64,000 nt of DNA from UBA1664 sp964531715. Its GTDB lineage: Bacteria > Pseudomonadota > Alphaproteobacteria > Micavibrionales > UBA1664. The stretch is taken from contig CAZHEE010000006.1 in NCBI GenBank assembly GCA_964531715.1, positions 1 to 64,000 of the forward strand. The letters are read 5' to 3'. Position numbers and translations under genes: made by a program. The notes beneath the pieces were generated by a model, which saw nothing but the letters and a program-made list of their open reading frames with translations, was not told the DNA's origin and did not search any database. This document shows, piece after piece, positions 1 to 8,156 of the stretch (its first letter is position 1; the number at the start of each line of letters is the position of its first letter).

Positions 1-638
1 TCATTAAGGAGATTTGTTTCTTGTTCTTTCAAGTCTTTGAACACCGGACTGTTGATATAATCCAGAACAATTAAAGGCGCGTTAGAAGAATAGAGTAAAG
101 CCTCAATATTTTTTAATGCCTCTCGGGTTTTATTAAGCTCATTTTTCGATAGGCTTAACTTTTTTTCAAGCACGGCAAGGTTTGATAAGTCATCTTTATC
201 TGCATTATTAATAGCCCGATTTTCCAGCTTTTCCGTGATGTCGGAAATATAATTTATATTTTGTGAGAGACTATACTCATGATCTTTGATGAGGTAGTTG
301 CTGTATTCCAGAATAAGAGTCTTTAAAATTTCTTCTAATTCATCATTCTTTCGCCCAATAATAGAGAGATTAAGAACATTTGTATTTTCATCTATACGCG
401 CATAAAGCGGTTTGGCTATCCTGCCGTTGCTAATAAATTGATCCGTGTAAAGTTCAGGAGATAGAATAAGCTGTTTATGGTTGTATATAGAATACTTTTC
501 TACGGGCAAAAGTAAAAGAGCCTGAGCACGGTAAATATCTTTTAAAAAATAAAAACTTATAAAAGCAGTTATCAGGCCGAATAATGCAAAATAAAGATAA
601 AACCTTTTAAGATTATTTGAAGATATTGAGAATGGCAT
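1..638 (-). CDS. Wzz-like chain-length/polysaccharide co-polymerase protein (C-terminus cut by window)
   Basis: An open frame starts at the ATG at 636-638 and runs off the left edge without a stop (212 full codons). Residues about 12-31 form one hydrophobic span (FYLYFALFGLITAFISFYFL). It is followed by a periplasmic-looking stretch and a long charged segment rich in Leu, Glu and Lys from about residue 120 that should be coiled coil. One N-terminal membrane span plus a large coiled-coil region is the layout of Wzz/BcsE-like chain-length determinants for surface polysaccharide. The family call rests on this layout, not on a signature motif. It lies 71 bases downstream of the receiver/GGDEF-like gene on the same strand. 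Confidence 0.55.
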   Translation of the reverse strand, partial: MPFSISSNNLKRFYLYFALFGLITAFISFYFLKDIYRAQALLLLPVEKYSIYNHKQLILSPELYTDQFISNGRIAKPLYARIDENTNVLNLSIIGRKNDELEEILKTLILEYSNYLIKDHEYSLSQNINYISDITEKLENRAINNADKDDLSNLAVLEKKLSLSKNELNKTREALKNIEALLYSSNAPLIVLDYINSPVFKDLKEQETNLLN

Positions 639-709
639 AAACGGAGATTGCTCAAGAAATAAAATAAGAGCTTATCCGATTTTCTTCTATTGATAAACGT
701 ATAAAATCA

Positions 710-1540
710 TTAGTCGGAATAACATTGTTTACTAAACAGAATTTTACCGCTTGGTATGGCCATCATATGAACACTGACTTTTGCTCTTGCATCCCCATCA
801 ACAAACATATCGGCATACTCCATAAGTGTATCGGAAAAACGGTTAACAGCCATTATAGGCTCATTTTTATTCATTGGGCGTGAAACAACAAGGCATAATT
901 CGTTAACTGCTGTGCGCCCTATTATGTCGCTCAAACGTCTAATTTTAACCGTGTATTTTTTAACTTTAGTGCATATATCTTCGGTTCGCTCTTCCCCGTA
1001 AAAATTTTGCAAATCACGAATATTATCGATACGAACAAAAATCAGAAATGTTTCTTCACCATAGCGGTCAGCTCTATCAAGACATGAAGAAAAAACTTGA
1101 TAAAAAGCTGTTTTTGATACAACCCCATCACGTGAAATAAAATCTTTATGGTCATCTCTTAAACGAATTATGAGATCACTTAGATTTTTCATATTCTTTA
1201 CAGTGTCTTGTATATCATCAAATTCCACTGGTTTGGCAATAAAATCATTTGCCCCATATGCAACCGCCTCATCCCTATGCAATTGACGCGACATAATCGT
1301 TATCGGTAAATAATTGTCGTTATCACGTCGTAAACCAATAACAAACGCTCTTAACTGTTCTATGTTAGGTGAAGGATCAAAGAAAAGCCCGTCAAAATGT
1401 TCTTCTTTCACCATTTCAATGGCTTTATTTTTTACAGGCTCAAATATTATCTGGGTCAAACCCATATTTGATGTAAATCCGCGAATTTCATCCATTGTAT
1501 CGCGATCGCGATCAACAACCATTATTTTTGTAATTGCCAT
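710..1540 (-). CDS. Response-regulator receiver fused to a degenerate GGDEF domain
   Basis: The first ~120 residues look like a CheY-type receiver: acidic residues after the first strand (VVDRDRD), a candidate phospho-Asp at 55 (LFFD) and the Lys-Pro pair at 103-104 (AKPVEF). The remaining ~150 residues follow the GGDEF fold (RDGVVSKTAFYQVF, FVRIDNI), but the active-site loop reads VNELC instead of GGDEF. It is therefore unlikely to make cyclic di-GMP and more likely senses or binds. An AGG ribosome site precedes the ATG at 1538-1540. The Wzz-like gene follows on the same strand, so a role in controlling surface polysaccharide is possible but inferred. Confidence 0.7.
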   Translation of the reverse strand: MAITKIMVVDRDRDTMDEIRGFTSNMGLTQIIFEPVKNKAIEMVKEEHFDGLFFDPSPNIEQLRAFVIGLRRDNDNYLPITIMSRQLHRDEAVAYGANDFIAKPVEFDDIQDTVKNMKNLSDLIIRLRDDHKDFISRDGVVSKTAFYQVFSSCLDRADRYGEETFLIFVRIDNIRDLQNFYGEERTEDICTKVKKYTVKIRRLSDIIGRTAVNELCLVVSRPMNKNEPIMAVNRFSDTLMEYADMFVDGDARAKVSVHMMAIPSGKILFSKQCYSD

Positions 1541-1734
1541 GATACCTACAATTTAATTTATATCGATTTGTTATGATAAGGCATTAATATAAAAAAGTTA
1601 AGTATACTTTTAAGAATATTTTAATTCAGTAATACTATAAACAAAAGTAGTAAGCGAGCTTTGTTTAAGCCATCAAGTTTATCTATGGCGTGTTAACACT
1701 ATTAATGATTTTCAGAGGTGGTATGCTTTTATGT

Positions 1735-2140
1735 ATGAAAAGCATCACACAAGAGCAGTATGAACTGCTTCATCCTTACCTTCCCGTGCAACGCGGCAAT
1801 GTATCGATATCAAATCTGGATTTAATCAACGCGGTTTTATATGTGGCGGAGAACGGCTGTAAATGGCGATCACTGCCGCCCGAGTTTGGGAATTGGCATA
1901 CGGTTTACACGCACATTCGCCGTTAGGCGGATAAGGGTGTTTTGGAGCGTTTGTTTGAAGCCTTACAAGCGCATCAGCTGATCCGCATCAATGTTGAGTG
2001 TGTTGGCCTGTACAGCACTTCTGTCAAGGTTCATCCCGATGGTACGGGTGCATTAAAAAAAGGGTCCGCAATCCATCGGCAAATCCCGCGGTGGCCGGAC
2101 AACCAAAGTTCATATGGTATTCGCGAATGATCGATGCGTC
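1735..2140 (+). pseudogene. IS5-family (IS427-like) transposase, broken N-terminal part
   Basis: The reading starts MKSITQEQYELLHPYLP and continues NGCKWRSLPPEFGNWHTVY, the standard N-terminus of IS5/IS427-group transposases. A TAG at 1924-1926 replaces the usual Trp after the RR of the IRR segment. After VKVHPDGTGALKK a frameshift near 2060 moves the rest into another frame, which continues to MVFANDR at about 2114-2134. Homology then stops abruptly and lysozyme sequence begins. The DDE catalytic C-terminus is absent, so this is a dead remnant. Terminal inverted repeats were not identified. Confidence 0.8.
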
Positions 2141-2374
2141 CTGAGATTGATTACTGTACCTCTTACCGATGGGCAGGTTGATGCGCTGGTGTCTTTCACT
2201 TACAACTTAGGTGGTGGGGCACTTCAACGCTCTACACTGCGCCGTAAAATCAACCGCAAGGAGCACGCCGAAGTGCCAGAACAATTCATGCGCTGGGTCT
2301 GGGCCGACGGTCGCAAATTAAAAGGCCTCATCCGACGCAGAGAGGCAGAGGTGATGTTATATAAAGATTATTAA
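2141..2374 (+). pseudogene. Phage-type lysozyme (GH24), C-terminal fragment fused to IS remnant
   Basis: The translation from about LITVPLTDGQ through ALVSFTYNLGGGALQRSTLR to GLIRRREAEVMLY matches the C-terminal half of T4/P22-type glycoside hydrolase 24 endolysins. The N-terminal catalytic Glu region is missing. The fragment is joined in frame to the preceding IS5-type sequence, giving an 86-codon chimeric frame beginning at 2114. It ends at TAA 2372-2374. It is best read as debris from a prophage or secretion-linked lysozyme cut by IS activity. Expression of the chimera is not excluded but unlikely to be functional. Confidence 0.75.
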
Positions 2375-2430
2375 TGAAAAAATGCCTCACCTGTTTTAAG
2401 CTAAGATTAAAATATAAATACGAGGTAACT

Positions 2431-3246
2431 ATGATGGACTTAGAACAAATTAAAAAATTCTTATTAGATGCAGGCAATATAGCTATAGAAAAACAACAAA
2501 CTTTACAAATTACATATAAAGATGCGGGTCAGATTCTTACCAACGTAGATTTAGAAATATCAAAAATGTTCGGAGAATATGCTGTTGAGTGGTTTAAAGA
2601 TGGAACTTATGTCGTAATTGACGAGGAAACAAACAACTTGAATCCTCAGCAGGCTTTAGAAAATTATGATTATTTATGCGTGATTGATCCTATTGATGGA
2701 ACTGCAGGTTACGCATTAGGAAGGAGATTGTGGGGGATTTCTTTGGGTATATTTCATCAAGGTCATCCTGTATGGGGAGGAATATACATGCCTGGATTGC
2801 AAACAATATTACTAGCTGATGAAGAACAATCTTTACACATAGATATAATTAAAAATAAGCAAACTCTTATTAAAGCAAAAACAATGAAAATAAATAGAGA
2901 GGTTTTTATTGAGAGCTATTTTGGTTGTGACAGAAGGTGGGGAAAAGGATTTGATAGTAACTTTTGGTTCAATACGCCAGAATCCGCAGTGCAGGGATAC
3001 TACAATACATTGTTAAGTCAGTCTGCGGGTTCAACAGCTATTAATACCTTATCTTTATGGGACTTTGCAGGTGCAATATGCCTTGCTAAAAATACTGGTC
3101 ATCAAATATTCAATATGAAAACAGACGAGAGATTATACAACATTAATGCATCCATGTTTCATAATAACTGGAAAATTAAAGACAATTGGATTGTTTGTCA
3201 CCCTGAAAACTATCAATTCATTAAAAGAGCATTATTAACATCTTAA
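2431..3246 (+). CDS. Inositol-monophosphatase-family phosphatase
   Basis: The sugar-phosphatase signature DPIDGT is present (about residues 88-93), preceded by an Asp-Glu-Glu metal-binding segment (VIDEET). The second metal motif, Trp-Asp in LWDFAGA, is in the C-terminal third. These are the Mg2+-binding elements of the IMPase/CysQ/FBPase fold. The substrate (inositol phosphate, PAP or another sugar phosphate) cannot be told. I chose the ATG at 2431 because GAGG lies five bases upstream; a longer in-frame start at 2374 lacks such a site. The gene is intact, markedly AT-rich, and surrounded by broken mobile DNA, which suggests acquisition by transfer. Confidence 0.8.
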   Translation: MMDLEQIKKFLLDAGNIAIEKQQTLQITYKDAGQILTNVDLEISKMFGEYAVEWFKDGTYVVIDEETNNLNPQQALENYDYLCVIDPIDGTAGYALGRRLWGISLGIFHQGHPVWGGIYMPGLQTILLADEEQSLHIDIIKNKQTLIKAKTMKINREVFIESYFGCDRRWGKGFDSNFWFNTPESAVQGYYNTLLSQSAGSTAINTLSLWDFAGAICLAKNTGHQIFNMKTDERLYNINASMFHNNWKIKDNWIVCHPENYQFIKRALLTS

Positions 3247-3257
3247 TTCCCTATGAT

Positions 3258-3515
3258 TTAAGGCTGTTTTGGAGAATATTTACTGCTGATAAATCGCTCA
3301 TTCTTTTGCAACACTGATTCACATCTTACACATGTACCGAAAGTAGATGACAATGTGCCATGATTCCAGCATCTGGGGCACTTTTCTATACTTGTTTCTT
3401 TAAGCTCAACGCTATCTGCACCTGCGGTCATTTGCACCGCTGCTAATTTCAAAATAGCAGGGAGGTCAGCTTTCAAATCCTCTTCGATTGTAATCTGAGG
3501 TGTTGTCGCTTCCAA
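3258..3515 (-). pseudogene. Isoleucyl-tRNA synthetase C-terminal zinc-ribbon fragment
   Basis: The 85 codons contain KCPRCWNHG followed by GTCVRCESVLQ, i.e. two CxxC pairs in the arrangement of the C-terminal zinc finger of IleRS (family zf-FPG_IleRS). The residues before it (QMTAGADSVELKETSIEKC) also resemble the end of the IleRS anticodon-binding region. Nothing of the ~900-residue synthetase body is present, so it is an orphan tail, perhaps from a second ileS copy or a horizontally moved one. An independent small zinc protein is the alternative. Confidence 0.55.
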
Positions 3516-3516
3516 A

Positions 3517-4157
3517 TTGTTAGTTGACTTCCACCCGTTAACTGCAAAGTTAGCCGGTCGATATGACGGGCAGCTTATAATTAATTTTTTGGAGGCTTTT
3601 TTACCGGAAGATTATAGTGGTAACTTACGCGATGAATTACCGGAGATGGTTCGATCGGCCAAGGAAAAAGGACTATGCCAAGCCCTTACCTATGGTCCTG
3701 CCGATATCGGACCGATACCCTTTGGATATACTGATAATGGCCATTATGTTTTCTTACACCAAAAGAAGATGATTCAATCTGTCCTATCACCAAATAGTTT
3801 GATGTCAGTACCTGGTTTATGTGATTTAGCACCGCTAAAGTTTTGGTTAGATTTTCAACCTAAATATACCAAAGACGGCCTGCCTACGGGACAGATTGAC
3901 CACCAAAAAATTGCGAATGTATTAATGGAAGAATGTCGAAAGGCGGGGCCTTTTATCGCTTACGTGTTCGAGGGGCTGGCTTTTGGCGTGAAGGTAATGA
4001 AATTATACAAAACCTAAGGGGCGATTTACCAGTTAGCGGTCGGTATGCATATATTAGATTTGAGCAAATGCCTGAATTTCAGGAGGGAAGCAGGGTTAAT
4101 CCGGCATTGTTGTATGATTGGTTGAGGATGGCGGGGTTTTACGCCGTTTCGCAGTAA
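3517..4157 (+). pseudogene. Frameshifted primase/replication-like fragment, family uncertain
   Basis: A first frame (3517-4017, TTG start) and a second frame that takes over near 3960 together give a plausible continuous protein. The first ends EECRKAGPF and the second continues RGAGFWREGNEIIQNL. The G-x-W-R-x-G-N-x-I segment and the general look recall phage or plasmid primase/helicase proteins of the DUF927 type, but I see no Walker or primase motif, so the family call is weak. No start region with a good ribosome site is visible. It abuts the IleRS tail on the opposite strand and the IS1595-type remnant downstream, so it is treated as island debris. Confidence 0.4.
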
Positions 4158-4265
4158 AGTAGCAGTAAACACAGTTCAACTTTAAACCTTACTGCAAAAA
4201 TTAAAAAGGGTAACGACTACGCCAATACAAAAAGGGAAACGCAATAATAAATTTGGGGCTGACAC

Positions 4266-4830
4266 CTAATATTTAATTTTGAGGATGATTTTAAGGTCGT
4301 CCAGTAGTTGTTTTGGTGTTCCACCATTAAACCGCCATTCACATTCTTTCAAGAATAATTCAAAGTGCTGTTTAGGTATACCATCATATTTTCGCAGATG
4401 TCTTTTGGCCTGAGACCAGAAGTTTTCAATGCCGTTGATATGATTATGATTGTCAACAAACTCAATAGAATGATTGATCCTGAAATAATTAAATTCGGAT
4501 ACATCAAGGGCGTTATAGCCTGTGTGCCCATCTGTGTAGACGACGCTGTCAGGTCTGATTTTCTGGTGAATAATCAGTAATAGCGTGGCTGTTTTGGTGT
4601 TGGATACTGGGACTGTAAAAAACCTTTTCGCCGCGTTTTAAAAGGCCAAACACAATGATTTTACCTGCCGCACCACGGCCTCTCTTTTTCTTTTCGATGA
4701 CCGCCAAAATAACTTTCATCCACTTTAATAGATACACAAAATTGCGCTGCACGCTTTTCCTATGGCCGCGCAAGAGGGCGCATTTATGTCTTTGGTACAA
4801 ACCCCGAATTTTGGTTAGCATCAGGCTATA
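4266..4830 (-). pseudogene. IS1595-family (ISXO2-like) transposase, degenerate
   Basis: Read from 4830 downward and allowing frame changes, the strand gives the ESYFGG-like stretch (here LLKWMKVILAVI in one frame), KKRGRGAAGKIIVFGLLKRG, then in another frame VYTDGHTGYNALDVSEFNY, NHINGIENFWSQAKRHLRKY and ECEWRFNGGTPKQLLDDL before a TAG at 4266-4268. These are the hallmark blocks of ISXO2-like DDE transposases. At least two frameshifts and an internal stop near 4550 kill it. The sequence GGGGCTGACACC at about 4255-4266 lies at its 3' end and may be part of the terminal repeat. Confidence 0.8.
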
Positions 4831-5068
4831 AATCTTTTGGCCTAACGGCTACAGGTGCTTGATTTTCTTTTTCTTGAGTTAAAGTATATGATAACACTGC
4901 ACCCCCAATAATTGCACCAATAAATCCAGCGCGGAAGTGAAATATAGCTTTTAAGGCATTTGATTTCCTATAGCCTCTGGCAAACTCTTTATTTACTTTA
5001 TCAAATCGCGGCAAACTGGTGAAGTTTGTATCGGATGATAATAATGCGCTATTATCTTTTTGATCCAA
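4826..5068 (-). CDS. Small single-span membrane protein, unknown
   Basis: An 80-codon frame using TTG at 5066-5068; no ATG or GTG start lies in frame upstream. The middle has one hydrophobic span (GFIGAIIGGAVLSYTLT) preceded by basic residues, so it could be a small inner-membrane protein with its N-terminus in the cytoplasm. I do not recognise the family. It borders the IS1595-type remnant and may be the truncated end of an older gene. No convincing ribosome site is visible. Confidence 0.3.
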   Translation of the reverse strand: MDQKDNSALLSSDTNFTSLPRFDKVNKEFARGYRKSNALKAIFHFRAGFIGAIIGGAVLSYTLTQEKENQAPVAVRPKDL

Positions 5069-5141
5069 TGCGTGTGATGAAGCCGTGTAATAATCTTTGG
5101 CGCTAAATACTAACCCTTAAATACTTTAGCGCAATCTTTTA

Positions 5142-5170
5142 ATCGCAGAGTTTAAGAGTACAGGGAGTTT
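5142..5170. repeat. Intergenic repeat copy (GCAGAGTT...GGAGTTT type)
   Basis: The stretch starting ATCGCAGAGTTTAAGAG and ending AGGGAGTTT closely matches 54849-54877 (ATTGCAGAGTTAGAGAG ... AGGAGTTT). The surrounding 5069-5235 holds no gene that I can support. Confidence 0.5.
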
Positions 5171-5235
5171 AAAAACTTCGCGTTAAATTTTTTGACTGGA
5201 TTGTAAGAATAAGCCATGTAATAACACCGAGAGGA

Positions 5236-5910
5236 TCAGGCGAAAATTTTTCCATGGCGTTCGCTATGCGCATCGACCAGCGCGATAAATTGCTCAATAC
5301 GGTTGTCATCATAGGTAAAGAGCTTTTGCAAGCTTACCTCGTGGATATCAGCATAGCGGATAAACCTGTTTTGAATGAGCGCACCCTCGTCCAGCAAAAT
5401 GACAGGCGCGTTCAAACCCTGGATGACGATCGGAACACGGGTCATGGCATAATCTGTTTTATTTTTACCCTGATAGATACAAGAGTCGAAAATATGAACG
5501 CGGTTCAAGTTTGAATTAAAAAATGTCGGGCAGGAGATTGTGCAAGCCGTCATATCCGCATCACCGAAATCTGTCATACCAAAACTCGCGCCGAGCATAT
5601 TCACATTATTCAGCGTTGACCATGCAAGGCACGCGAGCGTCAAGTCGGCATGCGCCATATCGGTATGGTCAAGGTTACACTCGGACAGGTTAGCGCCATG
5701 CAAATTCGCACCGGCAAATGATACGCCTTCAAAATTACCACCATCCAAATTTGCATGACCCAAATCGAAATAAGAGAAACTGGCAGCCCTCAAATCCACT
5801 TTTTCAGCCATTGCATATTCAACGCAGGCCTTCTGGCTTTTGAAATAGCCGCCGAAAATGCCTTCGCCATTATAGCGGTTTTTAATATGAAATTGTCTTT
5901 TCTCACTCAT
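5236..5910 (-). CDS. Pentapeptide-repeat protein
   Basis: Residues from about 40 to 150 carry A(D/N)LxX-type five-residue repeats (FDLGHANLDGGNFEGVSF, GANLHGANLSECNLDHTDM and more). This builds a right-handed quadrilateral beta-helix. No membrane span or signal peptide is present, so it should be cytoplasmic. The C-terminal ~70 residues are not repetitive and end in a charged helix-like tail. I preferred the ATG at 5910 (MSEKRQF); a TTG five codons upstream is possible. The function of such proteins varies (gyrase protection, scaffolding) and cannot be assigned here. It is transcribed away from uvrC. Confidence 0.8.
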   Translation of the reverse strand: MSEKRQFHIKNRYNGEGIFGGYFKSQKACVEYAMAEKVDLRAASFSYFDLGHANLDGGNFEGVSFAGANLHGANLSECNLDHTDMAHADLTLACLAWSTLNNVNMLGASFGMTDFGDADMTACTISCPTFFNSNLNRVHIFDSCIYQGKNKTDYAMTRVPIVIQGLNAPVILLDEGALIQNRFIRYADIHEVSLQKLFTYDDNRIEQFIALVDAHSERHGKIFA

Positions 5911-6119
5911 GCGTTTTGCTTTCAAAAAATTATAAGCGAAGTCAGTTTATACACCAATAGGTTGTATACAAAGCGGAATTTTATGCTAAGACGCTTGAAA
6001 CGAATCACTGAAAAGCCCATATTAAGCCCTGTAATGCTTGGCCTATGGCGGTTTGTTCTATAGAAACATAAAGCCGCCCAAACCCATAATAACCGCCTTA
6101 AATCCATACGAATGAATGC

Positions 6120-7964
6120 ATGAAACCACTTACTAACGGCATAGAAATCATCAAATCTTACCAAAAAACGCTGAGCGACCGCCCGGGCGTTTATCGCATG
6201 GTCAATGATGATAAGAAGGTTTTGTATGTGGGAAAGGCAAAAAATCTATCTAAACGCGTGGCGAGCTATACCCGACCTGATAAACTGCCGATGCGCCTGA
6301 AACGTATGATTGCGGAGACAACGGCGATGGAGTTTGTCGAAACCCATACCGAACTGGAAGCCCTTCTCCTCGAATTCAACCTCATCAAGGAATTGCGGCC
6401 AGTCTATAACGTTATGATGACGGATGATAAGGCCTATCCCTATATCTATATGAATACGGAACATGATTTTCCACGCGCGATGAAATATCGAGGGGCAAAG
6501 AAAATGAAGGGTGAATATTACGGCCCGTTTGCAAGCGCAGGCGCGGTGAACAAAACCCTTATCACACTTCAGAAAGTGTTTCAGATCAGGAATTGTAGCG
6601 ACCATTATTTTAATAATCGCTCCCGCCCTTGTCTGCAATATCATATCAAGCAATGCACCGCGCCATGTGTCGGGAAGGTCAGCAAGGAGGATTATCAATC
6701 CCAAGTCAGGCAGGCCTCAAACTTCCTTGAAGGAAAGGGAGACGACATCCAAGGCGAGCTGGCAGAACGCATGAAGGAAGCATCCGAGCGGACGGATTAT
6801 GAAATGGCGGCGACCTATCGCGACCGAATCCATGCTTTACGCGCCCTACAAGCAAGCCAGATTATCAACCTTGAAAATGTAAAACATGCCGATATATTTG
6901 CGGTGGCTGTAGAGGCCGGATTCATTTGTATCTCGGTTTTCTTCATTCGCAATGGGCAGAATTTCGGTAATCAAACCCATTTCCCAAAAGTTGGTGAGGA
7001 TGAAAAGCCAAGCGATATTCTCCTTGAATTTATGATTGAATTTTATACCAAGCATCCCGTCATGCCTTGTATCTTTACAAATATTTTACCTAGCGAGTGC
7101 GACATGCTTGCCGAAGCCCTAAGCATCCAGGCAGAGCGTAAAGTGAGCATTACAAAGCCAACGCGCGGCGAGCGGCGTCAGGTGGTGACGATGGCAGAAC
7201 AAAACGCGCAATCCGCACTCATCCGTCATAAGGAACGGAAAACAAGCGATAGTGACGGGTTAAAACGGGTAAAAGCCATTTTTGAGTTGGATGAAATTCC
7301 ACAACGAATTGAGGTGTATGATAACTCCCACACTGGCGGGGAGCATATGCTTGGCGCGATGATAGTTGCCACGCCTGATGGTTTTCAAAAAAGTCAGTAT
7401 CGTAAATTTAATCTTAAAGATACAGAGGCATCCGATGATTATGGCGGAATGCGCGAGGTGATGAAACGTCGTTTTGCGCGCGCATTAGAGGAAGATCGCG
7501 GTAAAAATCATGAGACATGGCCCGATATTATCCTGATTGATGGCGGAAAAGGACAGCTATCCTCAGTCACGGAAATTTTGGAAGAGCTGAACATTTTAGA
7601 CGATGTGACGCTGGTTTCCATTGCCAAAGGTCCTGATCGCAATGCAGGGCGTGAGGATTTTTATATGAATGGGCGCACGCCTTTCCGCCTGCCGCCCAAT
7701 GATGTCGGGCTGTTTTACTTGCAACGTTTACGCGATGAGGCTCATCGTTTTGCCATCGGCTCAATGCGTATACGCCGCGCGAAAACGATTGAGAAATCAC
7801 CGCTGGATGATGTGCCGGGTATTGGCCCGAAACGGAAAAAAGCACTCCTCACCTATTTCGGTTCAGGGAAGGCCGTTGCACGTGCCTCTCTATCCGATTT
7901 ACAAAAAGTGGAGGGCATTTCCAAAGCCTTCGCAGAAAAAATATACGGTTTTTTTCATGGGTGA
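6120..7964 (+). CDS. uvrC: Excinuclease ABC subunit C
   Basis: The 614-residue protein has the normal UvrC length. An N-terminal GIY-YIG nuclease domain begins at SDRPGVYRM with VLYVGKAKNLSKRV. A Cys-rich segment follows (CLQYHIKQCTAPCVGKV), then a UVR motif for UvrB contact (about residues 200-235, EASERTDYEMAATYRDRI). The RNase-H-like C-terminal nuclease shows YDNSHTGGEHMLGAM and DIILIDGGKGQL, and the end carries helix-hairpin-helix motifs (LDDVPGIGPKRKKALL, LQKVEGISKAFAEKI). UvrC makes the dual incisions in nucleotide excision repair. No partner gene is adjacent. Confidence 0.97.
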   Translation: MKPLTNGIEIIKSYQKTLSDRPGVYRMVNDDKKVLYVGKAKNLSKRVASYTRPDKLPMRLKRMIAETTAMEFVETHTELEALLLEFNLIKELRPVYNVMMTDDKAYPYIYMNTEHDFPRAMKYRGAKKMKGEYYGPFASAGAVNKTLITLQKVFQIRNCSDHYFNNRSRPCLQYHIKQCTAPCVGKVSKEDYQSQVRQASNFLEGKGDDIQGELAERMKEASERTDYEMAATYRDRIHALRALQASQIINLENVKHADIFAVAVEAGFICISVFFIRNGQNFGNQTHFPKVGEDEKPSDILLEFMIEFYTKHPVMPCIFTNILPSECDMLAEALSIQAERKVSITKPTRGERRQVVTMAEQNAQSALIRHKERKTSDSDGLKRVKAIFELDEIPQRIEVYDNSHTGGEHMLGAMIVATPDGFQKSQYRKFNLKDTEASDDYGGMREVMKRRFARALEEDRGKNHETWPDIILIDGGKGQLSSVTEILEELNILDDVTLVSIAKGPDRNAGREDFYMNGRTPFRLPPNDVGLFYLQRLRDEAHRFAIGSMRIRRAKTIEKSPLDDVPGIGPKRKKALLTYFGSGKAVARASLSDLQKVEGISKAFAEKIYGFFHG

Positions 7965-7971
7965 TGCGTTG

Positions 7972-8004
7972 TCATTGCGGGATTTATTCCTACAATCTAC
8001 AAGT
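7972..8004. repeat. Dispersed intergenic repeat, GTCATTGC...CTACAA type
   Basis: From GTCATTGCGGGATTTATTC to AATCTACAAG. The same element occurs inverted at 54928-54959 with about three differences over 32 bases. It follows the uvrC stop by seven bases. Confidence 0.7.
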
Positions 8005-8047
8005 TTAAATGCATAGCCATGCAATATTTCGCAAAGTTCTCTCAATA

Positions 8048-8135
8048 CGTCATTACACGTTCTTCGATAGAAAATACGTGTAATCCAGACTGAATTTTCT
8101 GGATTGCACGTATTGCGATGCAACGTGCAATGACG
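8048..8135. repeat. Long imperfect palindrome, CGTCATT...AATGACG type
   Basis: Begins CGTCATTACACG and ends CGTGCAATGACG. Inside, ACGTGTAATCCAG is mirrored by CTGGATTGCACGT around a short AT-rich loop, so the RNA would fold into a long hairpin. A half copy lies at 50199-50242. It fills the gap between convergent uvrC and ribF and could also act as a transcription barrier. Confidence 0.75.
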
Positions 8136-8156
8136 ATATTTGTTAAATATTCGTAT

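Noticed and set aside
4250..4268. Complete IS1595 element with both inverted repeats
   Set aside because: Only one possible end was seen and the transposase is frameshifted; a matching opposite end was not found.
6246..6704. 152-codon frame opposite uvrC
   Set aside because: Lies entirely within conserved uvrC coding sequence and has no recognisable domain.
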